Of a stretch of 16,151 nt of DNA, positions 1 to 6,976 are shown piece after piece. Position 1 is the stretch's first letter. Each line of letters begins with the position of its first letter. The stretch is from Methanocorpusculum sp. (GTDB lineage: Archaea; Halobacteriota; Methanomicrobia; Methanomicrobiales; Methanocorpusculaceae), in NCBI GenBank assembly GCA_017555685.1, contig JAFZFW010000064.1, positions 1-16,151 on the forward strand, read 5' to 3'. The notes below the pieces were generated by a model. The model did no database searches, was not told the DNA's origin, and saw nothing but the letters and a program-made list of their open reading frames with translations. The position numbers and the translations under genes were made by a program.

Positions 1-651
1 GCACCCCTGACAGACTATGTGGAGATTATGTCCGCCTGCGGGCACACGCTGCCGGACTATGCAGAAGCAGCCGAGTCGTTTTCCCTTCGTTTCTCCATAC
101 ACTCGCCCACCTCGGACGGGAACATCGCCGAGCCGAATGAACGGCTGCGGACCGCATCCCTTGCAGTCATTCGCGAATCAGCAAAAGCCGCTGATGCGCT
201 TGGCGCAGAAACACTGGTGATTCATCCGGGATTCTGTCTTGCGGCAGACATGTTCGCCGCATCAGAAGAAGCGCTCCGGCGTTCAATTACTGACCTTGGG
301 GCAATGCAGGATGATTTCTCCGTCCGCTTCGCGATAGAAAATCTTGGAAGCTGGGATTGCTGTCACTTCCGGTTCACCGACCTCCTGCCGCATATCCGCG
401 ATGAAGGGCTTGGCTTTTGTCTTGACGTGGGGCACGCAAATCTCAACAGGGCTTTGCCGCAGTTTCTGCCGGAAAAGCCGGAGCATGTACATCTGCACGA
501 TAATCACGGAGGATGGGATGAACACGCGGCATGCGGAAGCGGGGACATTGATTTTTCCGCGGTGATGGGATTGGATGCGGTCGGGATTATCGAGTGCATG
601 GAGTTCGATGCAGTACTTGCATCGATTGAGTATTTGAAGCGGTTTTCCTGA
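1..651 (+). CDS. TIM-barrel metalloprotein, endonuclease IV / sugar-phosphate isomerase-like (5' partial)
   Basis: The frame is open from the first base, so the N-terminus is missing; 216 residues are visible before the TGA. The fragment carries, in order, the metal-ligand motifs of the AP-endonuclease-2/xylose-isomerase-like TIM barrel: IHSP, IHPG, ENLG, LDVGHAN, HLHDN, DEHAACGSG and a final IIE. These line up with the zinc-binding His, Glu, Asp and His positions of endonuclease IV, so the metal site looks intact. Members of this superfamily are either AP endonucleases or sugar isomerases/epimerases, and the motifs do not separate the two. Endonuclease IV is usually near 280 residues, and this protein may be shorter, which leans slightly towards an isomerase-like or uncharacterised archaeal member. 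It converges on the frd operon with only 17 bases between the stops. Family is confident; substrate is unknown. Confidence 0.8.
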   Translation, partial: APLTDYVEIMSACGHTLPDYAEAAESFSLRFSIHSPTSDGNIAEPNERLRTASLAVIRESAKAADALGAETLVIHPGFCLAADMFAASEEALRRSITDLGAMQDDFSVRFAIENLGSWDCCHFRFTDLLPHIRDEGLGFCLDVGHANLNRALPQFLPEKPEHVHLHDNHGGWDEHAACGSGDIDFSAVMGLDAVGIIECMEFDAVLASIEYLKRFS

Positions 652-668
652 CCGGAGAAAAAAGAGAA

Positions 669-1358
669 TTAATCCCGGATGAACCTCGAGATAATCCGGT
701 CACGATTCATGCGGGAAATCAGCACCGCAAGCGGAATATTCTGCGGACACACCTGACCGCAGGAAAGGGACTTTGAACATCCGGAATCCCCGTGACGGGC
801 AAACTCTTTCAGACGGGCACGTTTTGCCGCGCCGTCAAGCTGGTCTGCAATGCGGAAACAGGCATTCATTCCTGCCGCACCGAAGAACTTTCCGCGGCCG
901 GTATAGTTCGGACAGATTTCAAGACAGCAGCCGCAGAGCATACAGGATGCCGATGCATACTGCAGGTCAATGTTTCTGACCTTCGCATCAACACCTTCAT
1001 CCAGCCAGAGCTTCATCTCCGAAAGCGAATCATACATCTGCGTCCGGTCAACCTTCAGGTCTGCAATCAGCGGGAACTTGGAGAGCGGTTCCAGACGGAT
1101 ATCAGGACCTGCTTCACCGAAGAATGTTGAGCAGGCAAGCCGCGGCGTCCCGTTGATTACCATCGCACAGGCACCGCAAACCTTCTGCCCGCAGCTGCAC
1201 TCCCATTCAATCGGTTCGACTTCGCGCCCTTTCACATCAAGCAGCGGGTCGCGGGAGTTCAGTTCGGATAAAATCACCGTCACCGGCGTTGTTGCCTCAT
1301 ACTCCCCGGAGAAAGTCACCCACTTTCCATCACGTTTTACAGAGATAGTGCCTTTCAT
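669..1358 (-). CDS. frdB: fumarate reductase/succinate dehydrogenase-type iron-sulfur subunit
   Basis: A 229-residue SdhB/FrdB-type electron-transfer subunit linking the flavoprotein to the membrane anchor. The N-terminal ferredoxin domain has C56-x4-C61-x2-C64-x11-C76 for a [2Fe-2S] cluster. The C-terminal domain has C139, C142, C145 and C149-Pro, then C194-x5-C200-x3-C204-Pro, the spacing of the [4Fe-4S] and [3Fe-4S] ligands of SdhB. Length is close to the usual 230-250. It lacks the C-terminal cysteine-rich CCG domains that let the soluble methanogen thiol:fumarate reductase subunit TfrB oxidise CoM-SH and CoB-SH, so it resembles bacterial membrane-bound FrdB more than TfrB. The ATG overlaps the frdA stop as ATGA, with GGGAGG eight bases upstream. 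It is last in the frdC-frdA-frdB operon. The symbol is by family and direction is inferred. Confidence 0.87.
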   Translation of the reverse strand: MKGTISVKRDGKWVTFSGEYEATTPVTVILSELNSRDPLLDVKGREVEPIEWECSCGQKVCGACAMVINGTPRLACSTFFGEAGPDIRLEPLSKFPLIADLKVDRTQMYDSLSEMKLWLDEGVDAKVRNIDLQYASASCMLCGCCLEICPNYTGRGKFFGAAGMNACFRIADQLDGAAKRARLKEFARHGDSGCSKSLSCGQVCPQNIPLAVLISRMNRDRIISRFIRD

Positions 1359-3070
1359 GCAAATACCCTCCCGATTTCATCAAACCGTACCTGAACATCA
1401 CTGCCGTTCCATTCAGCAACGGTAACTTTGCAGAATGCCTCGTCAGTTTGCGGGTAATCTGCACGGGCATGCCCTCCGCGGCTCTCTTTTCTTGCAAGAG
1501 CACTCGAAAGAATTGCCCGGGCAAGCAGGAGTTTATCCTCAAAGAGGATGGCATCTGCAGTGTGGTTCTTTGGCGCATACACATCACGCGGGGAAATCCC
1601 TGCAAGTTCCAGAAGACCTGCCTGCAGTTCTGCCTCATCACGGATAATGCCAAGCGAACTGCTCATAAGCTGCTTGAGCCGGCGGACAGCATTTATCTCG
1701 CGGGTAACTGCCCGATGCAGGGAAAGCCTGTCGCGGATTGCCGCCTCTTCAGCCTCAGCCGCTTTAGCAAACTCACCGGCAGAAACGCCCTCAGCTTCCC
1801 GTGCGGCAGTCTCTGCGGCAACCCTGCCGCCGTAAATTGCACCAAGCGTGGAGTTTGCGCCAAGACGGTTCGCCCCATGATACTGGCAGGCGCATTCCCC
1901 TGCGGCATACACACCGGGAAGCGTTGTCCGGTGGAAACGGTCAACATAGAGACCTCCCATGAAGTAGTGAATCGCCGGAGAGACCGGAATGAACTCATGG
2001 GATGCATCGATACCCAGATAAGTCTTCGCAAGTTCGGAAATCTCTTTGAGTTTTTCGCTGACGGTCTCCTTTGGCAGAGTTTCGAGCTCGAGACCTACCT
2101 GATACTTTCCGTCAAGACCAAAACCGTCTTTGCAGACTTTATGAATCGCGCGCGACACCACATCACGCGGCATCAGGTTTCCGCCTTCCGGATACCACTC
2201 TTCCATGAAGTACCAGCGTTTGCCGTCCCGCATGGTAAATAGACGCCCTCCTTCTCCGCGGGCTGCTTCACTGACGAGCATATTCTTCGCCGGAGTGGAG
2301 ATAGTAGTCGGATGGTACTGAATCATCTCGAGATTTGCAGCGGCAGCACCTTTTGCAAACAGAGCTGCGGTTACACTGCCGTCACTTAAATCCGAGCCGG
2401 TGTGCCGGTCAAACAGACCACCCATCCCGCCGGATGCAGCGATTACCGCATCAGCCTGCACAGTCTCAAGAGAACCGGTGACGGTATTTTCAAAGACTGC
2501 TCCCGCACAGCGTCCGGCGGCAAAAACCGGCGAGACAAATTTCCTGCGGTACAGAGAAGTAACTCTTCCCTCAGCCTGATAGCGGCGAAGCTCGGTCATG
2601 ATTGCAGTAACGAGCTGCATTCCAATACCGGATTTTGCATAGGCAGTCCGTTTCTTCTTCTGCCCGCCAAAGTTTCTCAGAGCAATATTTCCTGCTTTGA
2701 GAACATCAGCACCTTTCTCTGTTCCATCCAGGTAGAGCGGATTTACCGCTACTGTCTGATCACGGTCAAATACAACACCGCGTCTGCTCAGCACTTCAAT
2801 AATCTGAGGGGTGGCCTCAGTCATCTCCTGTACTGCCTGCGGGTCTGCCAATCCGCATCCGGCGCGCAGAGTATCTTCTGCATGCTGTGCCGGCGAGTCA
2901 TCTTCTCCTTTGGTGTTTAAAGCGGCATTGATTCCACCGCTTGCCATCACCGACTGGGAGCGGTTCGGCTCGGTTGGAGCCGCAAGGATTACCGAACATC
3001 CAAGTTCAGCTGCACGGATGGCGGCAGTCATTCCGGCAAGACCGTTGCCGATAACCAGAATTGTTTTCAC
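1355..3070 (-). CDS. frdA: fumarate reductase flavoprotein subunit, non-covalent FAD type
   Basis: A 571-residue FAD protein of the succinate dehydrogenase/fumarate reductase/L-aspartate oxidase family. It has the Rossmann GNGLAG at residues 8-13, then QYHPTT, RDVVSRA with the catalytic-type arginine, and HGANRLGANS near the substrate and FAD site. The usual SHTxxAQGG flavin-linking segment reads SQSVMASGG, with Gln39 where covalent enzymes carry histidine, so FAD should be bound non-covalently, as in thiol:fumarate reductase and NadB. I chose the GTG at 3070: it overlaps the frdC stop as GTGA, follows GGAGG, and starts directly at the nucleotide-binding strand. The longer upstream reading runs through frdC out of frame. 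NadB is the alternative, but the overlapping frdB and frdC genes argue for a membrane fumarate reductase. The likely role is fumarate to succinate in a reductive partial TCA pathway. Confidence 0.87.
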   Translation of the reverse strand: MKTILVIGNGLAGMTAAIRAAELGCSVILAAPTEPNRSQSVMASGGINAALNTKGEDDSPAQHAEDTLRAGCGLADPQAVQEMTEATPQIIEVLSRRGVVFDRDQTVAVNPLYLDGTEKGADVLKAGNIALRNFGGQKKKRTAYAKSGIGMQLVTAIMTELRRYQAEGRVTSLYRRKFVSPVFAAGRCAGAVFENTVTGSLETVQADAVIAASGGMGGLFDRHTGSDLSDGSVTAALFAKGAAAANLEMIQYHPTTISTPAKNMLVSEAARGEGGRLFTMRDGKRWYFMEEWYPEGGNLMPRDVVSRAIHKVCKDGFGLDGKYQVGLELETLPKETVSEKLKEISELAKTYLGIDASHEFIPVSPAIHYFMGGLYVDRFHRTTLPGVYAAGECACQYHGANRLGANSTLGAIYGGRVAAETAAREAEGVSAGEFAKAAEAEEAAIRDRLSLHRAVTREINAVRRLKQLMSSSLGIIRDEAELQAGLLELAGISPRDVYAPKNHTADAILFEDKLLLARAILSSALARKESRGGHARADYPQTDEAFCKVTVAEWNGSDVQVRFDEIGRVFA

Positions 3071-3639
3071 ACAAGTCCTCCGACAATCGTCGGCAGATAG
3101 TAGAGAGAGAATACAACAACTGCGATTGCAAAGACAGCGGCAAAGATTGCCAGACTGATGAAACAGACCTTTTTCATGCCGGAAGCAGTCTGAATCATAC
3201 CAAAGCTGACACAAAGGCGCGGAAGACTGATCATACTGTGCAGACAGATAAACAGCGCCAGCAGACACTCGGTCACATAGTAGAAGAGCGACGGAGTGCG
3301 CAGAATAAAGACGCCTTCAGCATTGGTGTATCCGTATGCCGTTGTGTGAAGAACGACCAGAGCGAGAAGCAGGATTCCGCTTACCATCTGCAGAGAGAAT
3401 AATTTGTTTTGCTCGATATAGGATTTCTGCCCGCGGCGCCGTTTGATGATTCTCTCAAACATGAACCAGAACCCGAAGAGAGTATGCAGAATAACGATAG
3501 CAAGCAGAGTAAAACTGATGTACTTAAAGTTTGGATTGAATCCGACAAGGCCGGTTAAAAGACCGGACATGAAGAACAGATGGACCGCAAATACAATCAG
3601 AATAAGTGCGGAGAGAAGAGAATTGATTTTTCTAAGCAT
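3067..3639 (-). CDS. frdC: cytochrome b-type membrane anchor of fumarate reductase
   Basis: A 190-residue integral membrane protein with five predicted membrane segments, near residues 8-30, 40-62, 82-102, 118-140 and 158-182. Exactly four histidines lie in the first four helices: H20, H52, H98 and H134. That matches the ligand layout of the five-helix di-heme FrdC/SdhC anchors such as that of Wolinella, so two b hemes are expected. A basic loop (KRRRGQK, about 66-72) follows helix 2 and is probably cytoplasmic. It is first in frdC-frdA-frdB and its stop overlaps the frdA GTG. No ribosome site is visible before the ATG. A T-rich tract lies just upstream, too close to the start to be a standard TATA box. 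The assignment rests on topology, histidines and gene order rather than recognisable sequence identity. Confidence 0.75.
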   Translation of the reverse strand: MLRKINSLLSALILIVFAVHLFFMSGLLTGLVGFNPNFKYISFTLLAIVILHTLFGFWFMFERIIKRRRGQKSYIEQNKLFSLQMVSGILLLALVVLHTTAYGYTNAEGVFILRTPSLFYYVTECLLALFICLHSMISLPRLCVSFGMIQTASGMKKVCFISLAIFAAVFAIAVVVFSLYYLPTIVGGLV

Positions 3640-3674
3640 AATATCAATGGTAAATAAAAAGGATGGGTTCCTTT
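3640..3674 (-). terminator. T-rich tract after argS, before frdC
   Basis: The 35-base gap between argS and frdC contains, on the minus strand, CCTTTTTATTTACC. It may be the poly-T transcription terminator of prf1-argS, or a promoter element for frdC. Its centre is only about 17 bases from the frdC ATG, too near for a normal archaeal TATA box, so a terminator is favoured. Read-through from argS into frd cannot be excluded. Confidence 0.4.
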
Positions 3675-5351
3675 TTACATGCTTTCCAGTGCTTCGATAC
3701 CTAAGACATCGAGTGCCTGGAAGAGCGTGTTGCGGCAGGCGTCAACTAAGGTTAACCGTGCGTCGCGGACTTTGCCTTCTGCCTTTAAGACCGGATCGAA
3801 ACGGTAGAAGGAGTTGAAAAGGTCTGCTAAATCGCGGACATACGTTGCAAGCAGGTGCGGGCGGAGATCGACAACAACCTTCTCGATAACGTACGGGAAC
3901 TGTGCGATGTGCTTTGCAAGAGCGATTTCGTAGGAGTCGGAGTACTCATAGCACTCGGCAAATCCGCCTTCCTCTTTTGCCTTCTCTAAAATAGAGCAGG
4001 CTCTTGCGTGTGCATACTGGACGTACGGAGCACTCTGACGCTCGAAGTCGAGAGCTTCCTTCCAGTCAAAGACGGTGGACTTCTCTGCAGAGACTTTGAC
4101 GATATCATAGCGGACAGCGCCTACTGCGACGGCGTTGGCAATCTTCTCGCGCTCTTCTGCGGAAAGTTCCGGACGGCGGACGGTGACTTCCTCTAATGCA
4201 CGCTTTCTGGTCTCGGCGATTAACTCATCAGCAGTGATGAAGACACCGCCTCTGGTGGTCATCGAGCCTTCCGGCAGGGAGACGAACTCGAAGTTGACAA
4301 TCTCCGGCGGTCTCTCGCCGATAAGGGACAGAGTGGTCTGAAGCTGAGAGCCGATTAACTTGTGGTCTGCACCAAGGACATCGATGCTTCTGTCGCACTG
4401 TGCGTTCTTCCAGAGGTGGAATGCTAAATCACGGGCTGCGTAGACAGAAGTACCGTTGCTTCTGCGTAAAACGTAGCGGTTGCCGAATCCCTGCTTGGAG
4501 AGATCGAGGTACATCATCTTGCCGTCGAACTGCGTGTCCTCAAGCTTCTCGATTCTGGCGAGAACTTCTGCCATCGAACCGTCCCAGAGGAAGGTCGTCT
4601 CGCGAACGAAGCGGTCGTGACAGACGTTCATGGATGCAAGGGTTTCCTTGATACCTTCTGCACAGATATCCACAGAGTCATGGAAGAGTTTGACGGTCTC
4701 CTCGTCTCCTGCTTCGATCTTTTCCATCATCAGGTCGAACTCAGGCTCGATTTCCGGCTTTTCCTTGGCGATTTTGTTTGCCTCGACGTAGTGGCGGACA
4801 ATGAACTCATCTCCCTTCTCGCCTGCTTCGCGCTCGTAGTGGAGATTCTTGACACCCCATGCGACGATAGCAATCTGGCGTCCCATATCGTTTAAGTAGT
4901 ACTGAGCCTCGACCGGGTAGCCTGCCTTGCGGAAGACGCGGACAAGGGTGTCGCCGATTACCGTGTTTCTGATGTGTCCGACGTGTAATGGACCGTTCGG
5001 GTTTGCACTGGTGTGTTCGATGATGACCTTCTCGGTCTTGTCCGGAAGCTGTCCGTAGGATTCGCAGCGGGCTGCTGCAACGGACTCTGCGACATAATCT
5101 GCACCAAAGATGAAGTTGATGTACGGACCTTTGCAGGAAACCTCGATGCCGGCAGAAGCCGGGTTTGCTGCAATTTTCTCTACGATGTCTTTGGCGATTA
5201 ATGCCGGATTCTTCTTTTCGCTCTTTGCAAGAGCGAAGGCGGCAGTGGATGCAAGGTCTGCATGGTCGCCGCCGTCAGTGATTAAAACGTCCTCAAGCCC
5301 GGTTGCCTCACGGAGGAGTTCGGTTGTTTTTGCAAGATATTCGCGGTACAT
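3675..5351 (-). CDS. argS: arginyl-tRNA synthetase
   Basis: A 558-residue class I aminoacyl-tRNA synthetase that charges tRNA-Arg with arginine using ATP. After the N-terminal Add-1-like tRNA-recognition domain (about 1-85) comes SANPNGPLHVGH, with the HIGH-type signature HVGH at 123-126. The second signature is degenerate: GSMTTRGG from residue 362 stands where other synthetases have KMSKS, as is common in ArgRS. The C-terminal DALR anticodon-binding domain is complete, with SAPYVQYAHARACSI followed by ADLFNSFYRFDPV. Length is normal. The ATG lies two bases after the prf1 stop, with AGGA about nine bases upstream inside the end of prf1, so the two genes are translated from one message. Pairing of a tRNA synthetase with the release factor gives a small translation operon. 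Confidence 0.97.
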   Translation of the reverse strand: MYREYLAKTTELLREATGLEDVLITDGGDHADLASTAAFALAKSEKKNPALIAKDIVEKIAANPASAGIEVSCKGPYINFIFGADYVAESVAAARCESYGQLPDKTEKVIIEHTSANPNGPLHVGHIRNTVIGDTLVRVFRKAGYPVEAQYYLNDMGRQIAIVAWGVKNLHYEREAGEKGDEFIVRHYVEANKIAKEKPEIEPEFDLMMEKIEAGDEETVKLFHDSVDICAEGIKETLASMNVCHDRFVRETTFLWDGSMAEVLARIEKLEDTQFDGKMMYLDLSKQGFGNRYVLRRSNGTSVYAARDLAFHLWKNAQCDRSIDVLGADHKLIGSQLQTTLSLIGERPPEIVNFEFVSLPEGSMTTRGGVFITADELIAETRKRALEEVTVRRPELSAEEREKIANAVAVGAVRYDIVKVSAEKSTVFDWKEALDFERQSAPYVQYAHARACSILEKAKEEGGFAECYEYSDSYEIALAKHIAQFPYVIEKVVVDLRPHLLATYVRDLADLFNSFYRFDPVLKAEGKVRDARLTLVDACRNTLFQALDVLGIEALESM

Positions 5352-5353
5352 AT

Positions 5354-6640
5354 TTAGAGTCCTGTTGGGTAACGGAGAACGGCAGCGATTCCGCCGAATG
5401 CGGACATAAGCATGCCTCCTTCCTCGAAGTCGTCGGAGATAATCTCGACGCGGGTGCTCGACATATCGGCTAAGGCAGTCAGTTCATCGATAATATCCTC
5501 TTCCTTTTCAAGGATGAGTGGAGACTGACAGTTTGGACAGCGTCCAAGCGGTAAGTCCTTGAACTTCTTTCCTGCCTCAATCTGCATAGTCTTAACTTCC
5601 TGAGCGCCGCAGTTGCCGCAGGTAATCGTTAAGCGTGATTTTCTGAGCTTCTCGGATAAGAGAAGGGTGTCAACTGCACCAGCCTCAAGGTTTGCACGAA
5701 CAGAATCTTCTCCGTATGCTGCTGCTCCGTTGTCCTTGACGAGCTCCTTGAAGAAACGGGACATTTCCCACTTCTCGTCTGCGATATCAACACCGCGGAG
5801 TGCATCCTGTGCGTTGTCGACGAGTTCTTTTAATCCGAACTCGTTGGTGTAGGATGCGTCAAAGAGACCGACGATTCTGCGCTTGATTTCGTGGTGGAGG
5901 AAGTCGCCTTCTGCGAACTCTTCTTTAGTCGGCATCGGACCGCCGATTAAGAGACCCTTGAACTTGTCAAAGAAGTTCGGTTCTGCTAAGAATGCTTCGG
6001 ATGCACGCTCTCCGACCTTGGTGTAGAAGTCGTGAATTGCAATTAAACGTAAACGCTCGAAACGAATACTGGACTGACCACCTTTTCTCTGTTTACCCGG
6101 AACAGTGGAGTGGGTTCCGCCTAAGGACTCGATTCTGGTTCCGCGCAGGAATCCCCAGTGGGCTTCACGGCGGTCGATGACTAAGAGACCGTAGACGAAC
6201 TTGTCGTCGAGCATGTCCTTTAAGGTCTCGAGTTCGAAAGACGAACTGCAGCGGTAGCTGTAGGTCCGAATCGGCTCCGGCGGCTCGACGATGATGGACT
6301 CGAGGTCAGTCTTGTCTCCGCCGATGTTGACCGCTCCGCAGAAGACAGCCATTCCGTTCTCCGGCGGTGCCTTGTAGTACTTCAGGCGTGCAAGGATAGA
6401 GGAGATTGCACTCTGAACGTTTGTTCTGGTCTGCTTGCTCTTGATGTTAGCGCACTGTCCGTATTCGTCACGGAGGTGGGCTGTTACGTCATAGATCTGC
6501 TTGTCCGGCGGGATGTAAAGAGAAATCAGTTCAGTTCCGGAACCTTCCTTCTCTTCGAGGCGTTCAAGAGCTTTCTTGAACTCATACCGCTTACGAGCTT
6601 CGTCTTTTTCGACGTCGTTTTGGGAATATTCGCCTGCCAT
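5354..6640 (-). CDS. prf1: peptide chain release factor aRF1
   Basis: A 428-residue archaeal class 1 release factor that reads all three stop codons and triggers peptidyl-tRNA hydrolysis on the ribosome. Domain 1 has the stop-codon-recognition motif NIKS at 65-68, in the context YGQCANIKS. Domain 2 has PGKQRKGGQ with the catalytic GGQ at 187-189. Domain 3 has a zinc-finger-like pair, CGNC and CPNC, around residues 335-375, followed by an acidic stretch. Length is within the usual 410-430. It is the first gene of prf1-argS. The ATG at 6640 is preceded only by a weak AGGT, and a TATA-like AATAATATAC lies about 50 bases upstream, which predicts a leader of roughly 25 bases. The promoter is embedded in a repeated CGGGCAA motif described separately. 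Confidence 0.97.
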   Translation of the reverse strand: MAGEYSQNDVEKDEARKRYEFKKALERLEEKEGSGTELISLYIPPDKQIYDVTAHLRDEYGQCANIKSKQTRTNVQSAISSILARLKYYKAPPENGMAVFCGAVNIGGDKTDLESIIVEPPEPIRTYSYRCSSSFELETLKDMLDDKFVYGLLVIDRREAHWGFLRGTRIESLGGTHSTVPGKQRKGGQSSIRFERLRLIAIHDFYTKVGERASEAFLAEPNFFDKFKGLLIGGPMPTKEEFAEGDFLHHEIKRRIVGLFDASYTNEFGLKELVDNAQDALRGVDIADEKWEMSRFFKELVKDNGAAAYGEDSVRANLEAGAVDTLLLSEKLRKSRLTITCGNCGAQEVKTMQIEAGKKFKDLPLGRCPNCQSPLILEKEEDIIDELTALADMSSTRVEIISDDFEEGGMLMSAFGGIAAVLRYPTGL

Positions 6641-6655
6641 ATTATGTACAACCTG

Positions 6656-6707
6656 TTTGCCCGATATATGCGGCGGGCAAAATGATGTATATTATTGGGC
6701 GGGCAAG
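6656..6707 (-). promoter_or_regulatory. prf1: prf1 promoter with inverted and direct CGGGCAA repeats
   Basis: TTTGCCCG (6656-6663) and CGGGCAAA (6674-6681) form a perfect 8-base inverted repeat with a 10-base spacer. A further CGGGCAA copy lies at 6700-6706, exactly 26 bases from the second. Read on the minus strand, TTGCCCGCC occurs twice and brackets a TATA-like AATAATATAC (6687-6696). The inverted repeat therefore covers the predicted prf1 transcription start near 6665 and the third half-site sits in the BRE position. This layout suits a repressor that blocks TBP/TFB or polymerase. The repeats are seen directly; the regulator and the start site are inferred. Confidence 0.5.
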
Positions 6708-6711
6708 AACA

Positions 6712-6720
6712 TTAAATATA
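6712..6720 (+). promoter_or_regulatory. candidate TATA box facing the anion transporter
   Basis: TTAAATATA preceded by an A-rich AAGAACA resembles an archaeal BRE/TATA element. It predicts transcription from about 6743 and a long leader to the ATG at 6977. No Shine-Dalgarno sequence precedes that ATG. A second AT-rich AAATATATAA at 6964-6973 is too close to the ATG to serve it. Confidence 0.35.
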
Positions 6721-6843
6721 GTGTTGGAAGCGGTGTTTTTCCCTCAAATGCCGGGCTGTCTGGAGAACCGTTCTGTACCTGACAGCCATCACAGGATAGT
6801 ACCACTGATGTGTTGTTTTCCGGATTCAGAACCGGTTTTTTCA

Positions 6844-6857
6844 AAATCTGCAGATTT
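6844..6857. promoter_or_regulatory. 14-base perfect palindrome AAATCTGCAGATTT
   Basis: A perfect dyad centred between 6850 and 6851, about 120 bases before the transporter start. It could be the binding site of a dimeric regulator or chance symmetry. No second copy was noticed in the window. Confidence 0.3.
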
Positions 6858-6976
6858 GGCTGTGAACTAAGACAGGAGATTCACTGTTTTTGAAAATACT
6901 GTGTAAAATATCCGTAACTCACCCTTTTCGAAAGAACAGCAACACTCATAACAGTTCCTGCCAAATATATAATGTT

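Larger units (their letters stand above)
6641..6976. other. divergent intergenic region between prf1 and the anion transporter
   Basis: This 336-base gap has no convincing coding sequence. It must hold the promoters of prf1 (-) and the transporter (+). Visible items are the half-site array at 6656-6707, the plus-strand TATA-like box at 6712-6720, a potential stem GGCTGTC/GACAGCC (6754-6760 with 6781-6787) enclosing a smaller AGAAC/GTTCT pairing, a CCGG-8-CCGG stem at 6820-6835 followed by six T, and a perfect 14-base palindrome at 6844-6857. If the transporter starts from the 6712 box, its message has a leader of about 230 bases containing these structures. I do not recognise a known riboswitch or RNA gene here. 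Confidence 0.5.

Noticed and set aside
1448..2242. 264-codon open frame on the plus strand opposite frdA
   Set aside because: It lies entirely inside the well-supported flavoprotein gene, and its product shows no motif.
1355..3070. L-aspartate oxidase (NadB) as identity of the flavoprotein
   Set aside because: The absence of the covalent histidine would fit, but overlapping genes for a three-cluster iron-sulfur subunit and a cytochrome b anchor make fumarate reductase more likely.
1355..3268. Longer frdA beginning at 3268
   Set aside because: The extra 66 residues are out-of-frame translation of frdC and Cys-rich with no domain. The GTG at 3070 has a GGAGG site and begins at the FAD-binding strand.
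6964..6973. AAATATATAA as TATA box of the anion transporter
   Set aside because: It lies only a few bases before the ATG at 6977. A normal archaeal spacing would start transcription inside the coding region and remove the first membrane segment.
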